A DNA stretch of 64,000 bases from assembly GCA_024398935.1 (NCBI GenBank), contig JAKSIH010000003.1:50126-114125 (forward strand), written 5' to 3'. The translations under genes were made by a program, and so were the position numbers. The number at the start of each line of letters is the position of its first letter. Position 1 is the first letter of the stretch. The notes under the pieces were generated by a model. That model did no database searches. It saw nothing but the letters and a program-made list of their open reading frames with translations, and was not told where the DNA came from. Positions 35,105 through 43,461 of this stretch are shown here, one piece after another. The stretch comes from Fibrobacter sp. Lineage in GTDB: Bacteria; Fibrobacterota; Fibrobacteria; Fibrobacterales; Fibrobacteraceae.

Positions 35105-37240
35105 CTACTTTTTCTTTTTGTAGTACCCGTAGCTATAGTAGCCATAGTAACCATAACCGTATCCATGGCGGCCTCGTTCGCAATGATTCAGGACAAAGGC
35201 CTTGGGACAATCCTTGATGCGGTCCAGCGAGGCAAGCGTCTCAACCACTTCGGGCACGGAATGCTTTCCGTAATGAAGGACGATCAGGCTAAAGTCCACC
35301 AACGGGTAAATCAAGGTCGCATCCGTCACCAGGGAAATAGGCGGCGTATCCACGATGACCATGTCGTACTGGGGGCGCAGTTCGTTCAGCAGTTCCTTGA
35401 AGGTATCGCCACGCAAAAGTTCACTGGGATACAACTGGGTGTGTCCACCGCCCATCACAAACAGGTTCTCCACGGAACTCGGGGTGATTGCATCAGCCGC
35501 AGAACACTTGTGCATCAGCACGTTGGCAAGGCCATCCTTAGACCGGCTCTTCACGCGGCCGCGACGCATATCGCCGTCGATAAGCAGGACCCTGCGTCCC
35601 ATCTGGGCGGCAAGGGCAGCAATGTTTTCTGCAACGAAGGACTTGCCCACGCCGGGAATAAGACCGGACACCATGAGCACCTGGTTCTTTTCCAAAGAGA
35701 AGTCCACTGCGGTCAGGAGGGAGCGGAACGCTTCGGATGCGCGGTCGTCAGGGTCGTCCACCACCAGGAAATTCTTGGTGGCATGCTTACGCATACGGAG
35801 CAGCTTATTGCGGGATTCCGGCACCTTGGCATAGACGCTTATGCCTGTAGCATTCTCCACCTCAGAAGAATTGCGGATGCCCTTACGAGAGAAGATTCTG
35901 AAAAGAATAAGAATTGCAGCCCCGATACCCAGGCAAATGCCCAGGTACATAAACTCGATGCTACGCTTGTTGGGGTACGACGTACGTTCGGCAATACGGG
36001 CATGGTCAACAATACGAACATTCCCCAGTTCACCGGCGCGAACCACACGCAACTGCTGAGCATTATTCAGCATGGTGGTGTACAACTTGTTGTTCAGTTC
36101 CACTTCGCCCTGCAAGCGCAACAGTTCCTGCTGCTTTTCGGGAAGTTTCTTCATAACAGACTTAACCTTGCCAAGTTCGCCCAGCAACGCCTTACGCTTC
36201 AGTTCAATAGCCTGGATATTGGGATGTTCCGGAGTGTACACGCGAAGGGCCTCAGCCTTCTGCTGATCCAGGTCCGCCAATTGCTTCTGCAAGTCCACAC
36301 TGCGGCCCAAGCTGGAACTTGTTTCGCCAGAAATATCCACGGTCCCCATTTCGCGACGATACTTGGCAAGAACGGCCTCAATGCTATCCAGTTTGGCCTT
36401 TACGCCCGGCAGCTGCTCATCCAAAAATTCCAGAGTTTTTTCTGCTTCAGCACCACGAAGTTCCACGTTTTGTCGCTGATATGTATTCACAACGGAATTC
36501 AAAATAGCAGCAGCTCGGTCTGCGTAGCGATGTGAAAAAATGATTTTAATCATGCCTGAACCGGAACTCTTGCCAGCCTCGCTTACGGACAAGCCATTAG
36601 CCAAACTGCTTATGGCTGCCAGTTCAGACGAAACGCTCAAAGAAAATTCCTGACCGGCCTTAGCCTTGAGTAGGCCTACGCGAATCACCAGGATATCCCC
36701 GTTCACATCTTCACGGTAGGTCTCCCCCACGGCACCACGGACAATCTCCTTGCCATGACTAACCACCGCAAAAGAATCCTTGCCCAGGGCTCGAGCCTTG
36801 AAACCTTGGCCAGGCAATTCCAAGAGTTCCAGGTCCATACGACCTTCTCGATGGAGAATGCGATCCTTGTCGCCAATAGGTTTTGCATGGAATCTGAGAT
36901 GCTGTTCATCAACAACCTTTTCCAAAACCATACGACTTTTCATCAGCATCATTTCAGCATTAGCCGGAGACTGAACCTCCAGCAAACCAGTCGTAGCACC
37001 AATAGCCGCTGTGGGTTGTCCACCTTTGGTGTTTATTTGAATTAACGCATCGCTGGTGTACATCGGAATTTCCCAGTTGGCCTTGTAGAAACCAACCGTC
37101 GCACCAATCAGGGCGAACAGGATCATCACCCACTTGCCGTTCCAGAGCACACGAACTACATCAAAAACAGACAGGGAGCTTGCCGGAGCCTGTACCTGCG
37201 GGCTCGACCCCTGATTCCCATTTTCGTTCAAAGGCAACAT
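35105..37240 (-). CDS. wzc: Wzc-like polysaccharide co-polymerase / tyrosine autokinase
   Basis: 711 residues. The N-terminal Wzz domain has a membrane helix at about 37-55 (WVMILFALIGATVGFYK) and a long coiled-coil region outside (QKQLADLDQQKAEALRVY). A second helix is near 445-465. The cytoplasmic BY-kinase part has Walker A VSGLIPGVGKSFVAEN at about 525-540, Walker A' VLLIDGDMRRG and Walker B MVIVDTPP. The C-terminus is a tyrosine cluster (GYGYYGYYSYGYYKKKK), the autophosphorylation sites. It controls chain length and export of a surface polysaccharide. It is 6 bases after the Wza-like gene, so an export operon. Confidence 0.93.
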   Translation of the reverse strand: MLPLNENGNQGSSPQVQAPASSLSVFDVVRVLWNGKWVMILFALIGATVGFYKANWEIPMYTSDALIQINTKGGQPTAAIGATTGLLEVQSPANAEMMLMKSRMVLEKVVDEQHLRFHAKPIGDKDRILHREGRMDLELLELPGQGFKARALGKDSFAVVSHGKEIVRGAVGETYREDVNGDILVIRVGLLKAKAGQEFSLSVSSELAAISSLANGLSVSEAGKSSGSGMIKIIFSHRYADRAAAILNSVVNTYQRQNVELRGAEAEKTLEFLDEQLPGVKAKLDSIEAVLAKYRREMGTVDISGETSSSLGRSVDLQKQLADLDQQKAEALRVYTPEHPNIQAIELKRKALLGELGKVKSVMKKLPEKQQELLRLQGEVELNNKLYTTMLNNAQQLRVVRAGELGNVRIVDHARIAERTSYPNKRSIEFMYLGICLGIGAAILILFRIFSRKGIRNSSEVENATGISVYAKVPESRNKLLRMRKHATKNFLVVDDPDDRASEAFRSLLTAVDFSLEKNQVLMVSGLIPGVGKSFVAENIAALAAQMGRRVLLIDGDMRRGRVKSRSKDGLANVLMHKCSAADAITPSSVENLFVMGGGHTQLYPSELLRGDTFKELLNELRPQYDMVIVDTPPISLVTDATLIYPLVDFSLIVLHYGKHSVPEVVETLASLDRIKDCPKAFVLNHCERGRHGYGYGYYGYYSYGYYKKKK

Positions 37241-37246
37241 AAAGAC

Positions 37247-38386
37247 CTACCAGTTATTCACGTCGTTCTTAACAGACTTGATCAGATGTACACCCTGCAG
37301 GCCATAGTAGAAGGTCTGCACAGAGGGCAGGATCTGGGACATCACACGATTCCAGCGAACCAGGTTGGTGGCATCCACATACACGATGTCGTGAGGTTTC
37401 AGCTTGAACTGATCTCCAAAGACCAGCGCCATGGGATTCCTGGAATTCAGGTGATAGACATTGATACGCTTCAGGTCCCCGCGAATCACATAGATGCCGC
37501 GGCTCTGGGCAGAAAGAATCTGGAGCCCGCCCACTTCCGCCAAGGCCTGAGACAAAGTCAGGTGACCATTCAGGATGGGCAGAGCCTGCTGGCGTCCCAC
37601 TTCGCCCAGCACGTACACCTTGGACTCGCTCATTTCAGCCACGCGAACCACATCCCCATCCTTGAGGATTACGTCGCCAGGACCATGCCCCGACGGATAC
37701 ATGGCCATCAGGTCGATGGGATAATTCACTCCGTCACGAATCAAGGTCACCTGGGTCGGGTCGCCATTGGTTGCGCTCACGCCACCACACTGTGAAATCG
37801 CCTGCAGTAGGGATGTGGGAATATTGGACAATGGCACCACACCAGCGCTATTCACACCACCCTGAACATAAGCCCGCTTGCTCTGGCTCTGCAGCAGCTG
37901 AACCTCCAGCTGGGGCTTATTGAAAACAGTTGCAAGACCTGTGCCGATAATATCCCTAAGTTCAGTGATGGTCTTGCCTTCCGCCTTGATCTGCCCCGCG
38001 TACGGATAGAACATCTCGCCGTTTTCGTCGATCATCTGGCCCACCGCCTTGTCGCTACGGTACGGCCCCAAGGGGAGAGAAAGTTCCTGATGCTCCCACA
38101 CCGTCACCTGGACCACATCGAACTTGCCCAAGCGATAGGTATCCGGCTTAAAGTCCAGCAAAGCCTGGGGAATGGCGGTCTTTGACTCCGCCTCTTCCGT
38201 CGCATTCAGCATGGCCGCAGGACTGATACTCTGCAGACGAACTTCCGCCCCCTGGAACGTGGCCAAGGTATCCACAGATCCATCCTCACTGGACATTTCC
38301 CCAAAGTACATCCCCGGGGCAAAGGCGCAACTGCTAACAAACAACGCCGAAAACACAAAAAACACGAGGTACACCAAGTTCCTCAT
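37247..38386 (-). CDS. wza: Wza-like outer-membrane polysaccharide export lipoprotein
   Basis: 379 residues from the ATG at 38386, chosen for AGGAG seven bases upstream; the frame is open 22 codons further. Lipobox near residue 20 (LFVSSC). A Poly_export domain follows: YRLGKFDVVQVTVWEHQELS, IDENGEMFYPYAGQIKAEG, then SLBB-like segments (RAYVQGGVNSAGVVPL, KVYVLGEVGRQQALPI). It would form the octameric outer-membrane channel working with Wzc. The C-terminus (SQILPSVQTFYYGLQGVH) is the amphipathic helix that crosses the outer membrane in Wza. First gene of the pair. Confidence 0.93.
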   Translation of the reverse strand: MRNLVYLVFFVFSALFVSSCAFAPGMYFGEMSSEDGSVDTLATFQGAEVRLQSISPAAMLNATEEAESKTAIPQALLDFKPDTYRLGKFDVVQVTVWEHQELSLPLGPYRSDKAVGQMIDENGEMFYPYAGQIKAEGKTITELRDIIGTGLATVFNKPQLEVQLLQSQSKRAYVQGGVNSAGVVPLSNIPTSLLQAISQCGGVSATNGDPTQVTLIRDGVNYPIDLMAMYPSGHGPGDVILKDGDVVRVAEMSESKVYVLGEVGRQQALPILNGHLTLSQALAEVGGLQILSAQSRGIYVIRGDLKRINVYHLNSRNPMALVFGDQFKLKPHDIVYVDATNLVRWNRVMSQILPSVQTFYYGLQGVHLIKSVKNDVNNW

Positions 38387-38460
38387 CAAAAATCTCCTAA
38401 AATTTACAACCAAAATATAATAAAAGCTAAATAAGCTAATGTCCCCGAGCACCGCCTCCG

Positions 38461-38533
38461 CGTCATCCCCAGCTTCTCTCTCTGCGTCATTCCCGGCTCC
38501 ACTCTCTGCGTCATTCCCGGCTTGACCGGGAAT
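38461..38533. repeat. 24-bp tandem repeats ending in a perfect hairpin
   Basis: CGTCAT begins at 38461, 38485 and 38509, 24 bases apart, with CCCGGCT or CCCAGCT at the same offset. The third unit extends into ATTCCCGG-CTTGA-CCGGGAAT (38513-38533), a perfect 8-bp stem. It belongs to the dispersed GGGAATCT repeat type. Confidence 0.75.
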
Positions 38534-38545
38534 CTAGCACTCAAG

Positions 38546-38566
38546 ATGCTCGATCAGGTCGAGCAT
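38546..38566. repeat. REP-like hairpin ending GAGCATGAC
   Basis: ATGCTCGA-TCAGG-TCGAGCAT, perfect 8-bp stem, followed by GACA. It directly abuts the open frame of the next gene, whose codons run back to the TGA inside GCATGACA (38566-38568) without a start. Confidence 0.7.
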
Positions 38567-38643
38567 GACATTCTTCTGAAAACATCAATGAAGCCCCACG
38601 CCAAATAAGTTTCCCGAACACCGCCGAAGAAATTGACGTCATC

Positions 38644-38928
38644 GTGGAAGAAAAAGAAATTATTATGCCCACGAGAACATTCATCAAGGACACCACAATC
38701 AAACCCACCGTTATTGTTTCTACAATAAGGCTTGAATATCCCAGTGGCGAAGACGAAGAAAATGATGATCCCGAAGAAGGCACAACATTCATCAAAAAGC
38801 CATTCATTTCACCGCTGAAGTCTAACAAACTTGACAGCAGGCGAGACATCAAGGGCCGTCGCCTGAACGGCAAGCCGAACTTTCCGGGAACCTACTTCAA
38901 GAACGGCATCCCCGTTATCATCAAGTGA
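38644..38928 (+). CDS. Small protein of unknown function, possibly 5'-truncated
   Basis: 94 residues if the GTG at 38644 is used; an ATG at 38665 gives 87. The same frame is open back to 38569 (about 25 more sensible codons, reading NINEAPRQISFPNTAEEIDV) but has no start there, because the REP hairpin interrupts it. This suggests that the repeat cut off the original start. The C-terminus is rich in charged residues and ends NGKPNFPGTYFKNGIPVIIK. An acidic stretch (GEDEENDDPEE) is central. No family recognised. A GAGGT site overlaps its stop and serves the next small gene, so the two are coupled. Confidence 0.55.
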   Translation: MEEKEIIMPTRTFIKDTTIKPTVIVSTIRLEYPSGEDEENDDPEEGTTFIKKPFISPLKSNKLDSRRDIKGRRLNGKPNFPGTYFKNGIPVIIK

Positions 38929-38935
38929 GGTCAAC

Positions 38936-39109
38936 ATGAATAAGAAAACAGAAAAGAAAATTTATGTTGCTCCACAGATGAGTATCATACATATGGACAC
39001 CAAATGTCGATTACTTGACGGTAGTTTCTATTACCAGAACCGTTCGTCAAAAGCAAGAGCCGTCAACAATAATGTCAATGATGGTTATACGATTGTCGAC
39101 TTCGACTAG
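38936..39109 (+). CDS. 57-residue peptide of the K-x-Y-x-x-P type
   Basis: 57 residues, ATG at 38936, TAG at 39107-39109, with GAGGT six bases before the start. The opening MNKKTEKKIYVAPQMSIIHM resembles the short K-x-Y-x-A/x-P-x peptides that are common and uncharacterised in Bacteroidetes and relatives. The middle has CRLLDGSFYYQNR and the C-terminus is Asn/Asp-rich. It has no signal peptide. It sits 7 bases after the previous small gene and is followed by a strong terminator, so the two form a small operon. It might be a precursor peptide, but no modifying enzyme is nearby. Confidence 0.65.
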   Translation: MNKKTEKKIYVAPQMSIIHMDTKCRLLDGSFYYQNRSSKARAVNNNVNDGYTIVDFD

Positions 39110-39131
39110 CCTTCTCATCTTCTAAAGCTTT

Positions 39132-39162
39132 AAGCCTCCGCAATTCCTAGCGGAGGCTTTTT
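39132..39162 (+). terminator. Rho-independent terminator
   Basis: AAGCCTCCGC (39132-39141) pairs perfectly with GCGGAGGCTT (39150-39159), then a T run. Confidence 0.9.
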
Positions 39163-39225
39163 CTTTGCGCTCCTTTTTTTATTTTACTATATTCCACATA
39201 AACCGCAACATCACAAGGAGACATC

Positions 39226-40359
39226 ATGGCTAATTTGATTTATACATTGATGAACAAAGACGTGCCTCTTTGTGATTTTGAGATTGTGGGCGAAGGCGAA
39301 CTTGAAGTCTGCAACATGCTCAAGCAGCATAACCACATGCCAGAATGGGCGACGCAAATTAGCGGTTGGGTCGGGGCGCGCAGTGCGGCAAAGCATCGCG
39401 CTCACGTGAACAAGATTCTTGACCTTTGCGGAGGCAAAACAAAGAGCGGGTTTATTGCGCTCACCCACTGCCTTTCGCTCACAGATACGCTGTGGGTAAA
39501 GAGCGAAGCCGAAGATGTGACCTGGGCCAATGTCAATCTTTATGAGAATCGTTTTGACGAGGTTATTTCCAGGTTGTCATTCGACGGCAACGGACTTTAC
39601 GGAATCCAGATGTCCACCACCTCGCCGGAGCTCACTACCGACGGAGCCTACGACAAGTGCTGGCTCAACAAAAGTGACGGAATCCACCTAATCAAAACAG
39701 GAAGCACCGGTGCACGCAACGCAGGTCTCGAACCCTACGGCGAAGTCCTTGCCTCGCAAGTCTTTGAAAAAATCTGCAAGTCAGTCACCTACAAATTGGG
39801 CCGATACGACGGACGCGTCATTTCTGATTGCAAACTCTTTACTAGCGAAAAATTTGGCTACAGACCTATTGCTCCATACTTAAAAAATGGAATAAGATAT
39901 GGTCTTGCAGAACTTCTGCCAATCTACGCCGACCTGGGAGCCGAAGACGAATTCCGCCGTATGGTAGTTGCAGACTGCATCACGCTGAATAGCGACAGGC
40001 ACTTTGGCAACTTCGGTTTTCTGGTCGATAACGACAGCTACGAACAGATCAGCATCAATCCCTGCTTCGATTTTAACATGGCGTTCGTGCCGTTCTCGGA
40101 ACCGGAATTTGATTACAACGACAATTTCGACGACTACCTTTCAAGACGAGGCCCCGTAATCGGCAGCGACTATGTCGCCCCGGCCAAGGCCATCATGACT
40201 CCAGCAATAAGGGCATGCGTCGAAGAAATCCGTGAGACAGAACTTGTATTGGAATGCGACGAACGCTTCAGCGAAAAGCGCCTCGCCACCATGAACATGA
40301 TCAAGAACGTGCAATGCGACAGAATCCTCGGCATCGACGCCAAATGGAAGTGGGTGTAA
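39226..40359 (+). CDS. HipA-like serine/threonine kinase-fold protein
   Basis: 377 residues with a perfect AAGGAG site. Residues about 150-310 carry the HipA-type kinase core: IHLIKTGSTGARNAGLEPYG (likely ATP lysine and G-rich loop), DCITLNSDRHFGNFGFLVD (catalytic loop with D-R-H-x-x-N) and NPCFDFNMAF (metal-binding D-F). The N-terminal 140 residues do not resemble the HipA N-terminal subdomain and are unrecognised. HipA kinases phosphorylate glutamyl-tRNA synthetase or similar targets and are toxins with a HipB partner. No HipB-like DNA-binding gene is adjacent; a DUF3990 gene follows after 7 bases instead. First gene of a three-gene operon. Confidence 0.8.
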   Translation: MANLIYTLMNKDVPLCDFEIVGEGELEVCNMLKQHNHMPEWATQISGWVGARSAAKHRAHVNKILDLCGGKTKSGFIALTHCLSLTDTLWVKSEAEDVTWANVNLYENRFDEVISRLSFDGNGLYGIQMSTTSPELTTDGAYDKCWLNKSDGIHLIKTGSTGARNAGLEPYGEVLASQVFEKICKSVTYKLGRYDGRVISDCKLFTSEKFGYRPIAPYLKNGIRYGLAELLPIYADLGAEDEFRRMVVADCITLNSDRHFGNFGFLVDNDSYEQISINPCFDFNMAFVPFSEPEFDYNDNFDDYLSRRGPVIGSDYVAPAKAIMTPAIRACVEEIRETELVLECDERFSEKRLATMNMIKNVQCDRILGIDAKWKWV

Positions 40360-40366
40360 TTCAAAC

Positions 40367-41035
40367 ATGATCATTTATCACGGTTCAACGGAAGTTATCG
40401 AAAAGCCTGTTTATGGCAAGGGAAACACCCATAACGACTATGGGCTTGGTTTCTACTGTACCGAAAACATGGAGCTAGCCAAAGAGTGGGCTTGCCAGAA
40501 AAATCTTGACGGTTATGCCAACACATACAGCCTAGACCTAACGAACCTGAGCGTACTAGACCTTTCTAAGGAACCAATCAACATTTTGCACTGGATTTCC
40601 ATTTTGATGCAGAACAGAACGTTTTCCCCAAAGACTCCGTTGGGCGAGCAGAATCTCGACTTCCTTGTCAAGAATTTTCCTATTAACTACAAAGAGTACG
40701 ACATAATTCTTGGGTATAGGGCAAACGATTCCTACTTCTCTTTTGCAAGCGACTTTTTAGAAAACATCATTCCGGTCCAGAACCTGGCCAGTTCCATGAA
40801 ACTCGGCAGCCTAGGAATGCAAGTTGTCTTGAAAAGCGAAAAGGCATTCGAACAGCTTCAGTTTGTCAAAAGCGAAATTGCAAATAAGGAAACCTACTTT
40901 CCAAAGTATCGGGAACGCGACTCGGTTGCAAGAACAAACTACCTAGAGGGTCTGCGCAAGATCAAGCCCGCCGAAGCAACTTACCTGCTGGACATCATCA
41001 GAAATCCGGAAATTATCGATGGTCTACACCTATAG
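40367..41035 (+). CDS. DUF3990 protein, ADP-ribosyltransferase-like
   Basis: 222 residues. The start MIIYHGSTEVIEKPVYGKG and then NDYGLGFYCTENMELAKEWA are the hallmark of DUF3990. The pattern (H-G-S strand, then G-x-G-F-Y-x-T and a helix beginning ELAKEWA) matches the NAD-binding core of diphtheria-toxin-type ADP-ribosyltransferases. The third catalytic residue cannot be fixed by eye; Glu in the MQVVLKSEKAFEQL region is a candidate. It is about 50 residues longer than many DUF3990 proteins. It sits between the HipA-like gene and a small partner whose start overlaps its end by 17 bases. Likely a toxin-like enzyme acting in the cytoplasm (no signal peptide). Confidence 0.78.
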   Translation: MIIYHGSTEVIEKPVYGKGNTHNDYGLGFYCTENMELAKEWACQKNLDGYANTYSLDLTNLSVLDLSKEPINILHWISILMQNRTFSPKTPLGEQNLDFLVKNFPINYKEYDIILGYRANDSYFSFASDFLENIIPVQNLASSMKLGSLGMQVVLKSEKAFEQLQFVKSEIANKETYFPKYRERDSVARTNYLEGLRKIKPAEATYLLDIIRNPEIIDGLHL

Positions 41036-41459
41036 TGAAATGTACCTGAACGATGTTCAGAAAAATTTGGGATTCTTTTTCCAGACGGCCCTCCGGTATC
41101 TTCACAAAAGCCCCGCAGAAGTCCAGCGCGCATTTTTGCAATCGGAAATTCCCGTGCAAATTGAATTCGGCAATCCGGACTTTCTATGCGGCAAATCCGG
41201 CTACGAACTTTCGATTATCGCATTCGACAACGACGAAGCCGAAGAAGCCATCAGGGAATCCAAGATGCACCCGTTCTACCCGCAGGAAGAATACTGGAGT
41301 GGAACGATTCTCGCCTACTACCAGTGGAAATCAGCACTTCCCTTTGAAGAAATTCTAAGCAAGTTCCCGCTGGAACGCATCCTTGCAAACTACCATATGA
41401 TGCACGAAGCGGACATCAGCAAAATGATCGAAATCATGGATGAGGTGGTTCGCGGATAA
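41019..41459 (+). CDS. Small partner protein of the DUF3990 gene (DUF3791-like module)
   Basis: 146 residues from the ATG at 41019 inside the end of DUF3990; an ATG at 41040 is an alternative. It is all helical. MYLNDVQKNLGFFFQTALRY, then QRAFLQSEIPVQIEFGNPDF and CGKSGYELSIIAF form a pattern I have seen in small proteins coded beside DUF3990 and DUF3791 genes in Firmicutes and Bacteroidetes. By position it is the candidate antitoxin or specificity factor. There is no DNA-binding motif. The last 40 residues are acidic. Confidence 0.68.
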   Translation: MVYTYSEMYLNDVQKNLGFFFQTALRYLHKSPAEVQRAFLQSEIPVQIEFGNPDFLCGKSGYELSIIAFDNDEAEEAIRESKMHPFYPQEEYWSGTILAYYQWKSALPFEEILSKFPLERILANYHMMHEADISKMIEIMDEVVRG

Positions 41460-41474
41460 AGGCGTCTGCACCGG

Positions 41475-42165
41475 CTACTTTTTCTTTAGTAGCAATGCAC
41501 CTTTCAAGGCGTCCTTGGGCCAGCCGATTTCGCGCCACAGTTCATCGAAAAAGTCAAACTTAAGCAGCCTCGGTATACGGGCATAATGTTTCAGCAAAAG
41601 CTTGAAGATGGAGCCGCCGATTCTGAAACGGAGAATAAGTATTCGACGCAACATAATGAACTTCCACAGAAACGGAGAACAAACTTTCCGCAAGTTCAGC
41701 ATGCAGCGAATTTACCGTAGCCCCCTCCATCAGTTCCATTTCTGTCAGCAGTTTTACCACGGAATCGCGACCACCGGGGAGCATGATATCCACGTCGCCG
41801 CAGCTGCGGGCAAAGGGATCCGGGTACAAGAGCGCATTGGCGGGTCCCTTCAATATGACCGATTCCCGACCCCGTTTCTTGAACATCCGGGTAAGCTTTG
41901 CCGCGACCTCGTTCACCTTCTGGTTGGTGCCGCGGATATTCTCGGCATCAAACGCCCACTGCATCAAAAGCAATCGGGGCGGTCGCAGGTCCTCGGGCAG
42001 ATTCTTTACGCCCATGTACAGCACGCCCACCAGCGCCTGGCGAATCGCCTCCTCCCGCATCCAGCCCCACTCTTCCGCAGACAGGCGATGCGCAAAGGAT
42101 TCGCCTATCCCGAGAGAATAGCGAAGCAGCGCAAAGAAAGCCTTATAGCGGGAATCCAACTTCAT
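41475..42165 (-). pseudogene. Decayed nucleotidyltransferase (NTP_transf_5-like)
   Basis: The N-terminal half is intact from 42165 to about 41600: SVILKGPANALLYPDPFARSCGDVDIMLPGG is the G-S-like/D-x-D core of this nucleotidyltransferase family, followed by SVEVHY and PFQNRRL. The frame then ends prematurely at 41560 after an unrelated tail. In another frame, 41640 to 41475 reads FKLLLKHYARIPRLLKFDFF ... GWPKDALKGALLLKKK, which looks like the true C-terminus. The family is normally about 350-400 residues, so roughly 150 central residues have been deleted with a frameshift. It lies 5 bases from the Wzt-like gene, so it was probably part of the same glycan operon. Confidence 0.72.
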
Positions 42166-42170
42166 GAAAA

Positions 42171-43454
42171 CTAAGAAATCAGCTTGATGTCCCTGAACAG
42201 GACCTTGTTCCAGACATTGTTCAGCTTTACCTTGAGCCGTTCATCCGTGTCGCGAACCTCGAAGTAAAACGCGAACTTGATTCCATCCACGTTGTCGGCG
42301 GCGTTCCATTTATTCGTACGAAACAGGAGCATCGACACGGCGTAGCGCCCCGGCATAAGCCCACCGAAATTCGCCACAAAGCGGAACTTTCTTTTTTCAT
42401 CGGGCTTCATCCGCGCAAAATCATAGATGAAGGAATCGCCCACATACTGGCCGCCCGGAGCCATAACCGCAAGGCGCAGGCTCAGGCTTTCGGAATCCAC
42501 CTTCGAGTCCAGTTCCAGATCGAAGGGAATGTCCTCCCCCATCCCGTAAAGGGGCGTTTCCTTCCCCACCAATTCCAGAGACGACATCTTCACCGAAACA
42601 TTTTCCGGAGCCATTCCAAAACTTTGCAGACGTTGTTTTTCTGCAAGGTTAATCCTTGTCGCCAAATTGAATTCCGAGGAATTCATATAGATGTCTATGG
42701 CAGGCTCCACATCGCCGTCATAAACGACAGAGCCATGGCTCAGCACCACGCAGCGGCTGCACAGCTCGCGAATGGTGTTCATGTTATGGGACACGTACAG
42801 AATCGTGCGGTGCTCATTCTGGGAAATTTCATTCATCTTTGCGATGCACTTCTGCTGAAAGGCCATGTCCCCCACGGCAAGCACCTCGTCCATAATGACG
42901 ATTTCGCTATCCAGATGGGCCGCCACAGAAAATGCAAGCTTCACGAACATGCCTGAGGAATACCGCTTTACAGGCGTATCAATGAACTGGCGGCATTCCG
43001 AAAAATCAATAATTCTCTCCACCTTGGCGTTGATCTCCCTTTTGGTCATGCCAAGGATCGCACCGTTCATGTAAATGTTCTCGCGGCCAGTAAGCTCCGG
43101 GTGAAAGCCCGTGCCCACCTCAAGCATAGAAGCCACGCGACCGTTCAGCCCGATAGCCCCATCGGTGGGCGCCGTAATGCGGGAAATCAACTTCAGAAGC
43201 GTTGACTTGCCAGCTCCATTGTGGCCGATAATTCCAACCCGCTCCCCCTTCTTTACGCAAAAGGAGACACCGTTCAGAGCATTAAAGATTTCACCATCTT
43301 CATAGGAACGGGCCCCGATTTTTTTCGTCGGATCTTCCCTGCGAAAGAGCCTTGCGCCAATGCGATGCAATTCGTCGCGAAGCGTTGTCCCGCCGATCTG
43401 ACCAAGCCTGTACTGCTTAGAAACGTTCTCTACCTGAATCATGAATTCTTCCAT
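42171..43454 (-). CDS. wzt: ABC transporter ATPase for polysaccharide export (Wzt-like)
   Basis: 427 residues from the ATG at 43454; ATG 43442 is an equally plausible start, and the frame is open 12 codons further. ATPase motifs are VGIIGHNGAGKSTLLKLI (Walker A), VKRYSSGMFVKLAFSVAAHL (signature) and IVIMDEVLAVGD (Walker B). After residue 260 a C-terminal beta-domain of about 170 residues is present (INLAEKQRLQSF to VWNKVLFRDIKL), as in Wzt proteins that recognise the end-modified glycan chain. With the next gene it exports a finished polysaccharide across the inner membrane. Spacing of 7 bases to the permease. Confidence 0.93.
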   Translation of the reverse strand: MEEFMIQVENVSKQYRLGQIGGTTLRDELHRIGARLFRREDPTKKIGARSYEDGEIFNALNGVSFCVKKGERVGIIGHNGAGKSTLLKLISRITAPTDGAIGLNGRVASMLEVGTGFHPELTGRENIYMNGAILGMTKREINAKVERIIDFSECRQFIDTPVKRYSSGMFVKLAFSVAAHLDSEIVIMDEVLAVGDMAFQQKCIAKMNEISQNEHRTILYVSHNMNTIRELCSRCVVLSHGSVVYDGDVEPAIDIYMNSSEFNLATRINLAEKQRLQSFGMAPENVSVKMSSLELVGKETPLYGMGEDIPFDLELDSKVDSESLSLRLAVMAPGGQYVGDSFIYDFARMKPDEKRKFRFVANFGGLMPGRYAVSMLLFRTNKWNAADNVDGIKFAFYFEVRDTDERLKVKLNNVWNKVLFRDIKLIS

Positions 43455-43461
43455 AGAGCAC

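Noticed and set aside
35048..36535. 495-residue plus-strand open frame over wzc
   Set aside because: Antisense to a well-supported Wzc-like gene; no motif and histidine-rich shadow composition.
38541..38873. 110-residue minus-strand open frame opposite the small-protein gene
   Set aside because: Serine-rich shadow without family. The plus-strand frame is coupled to the next gene by a ribosome site.
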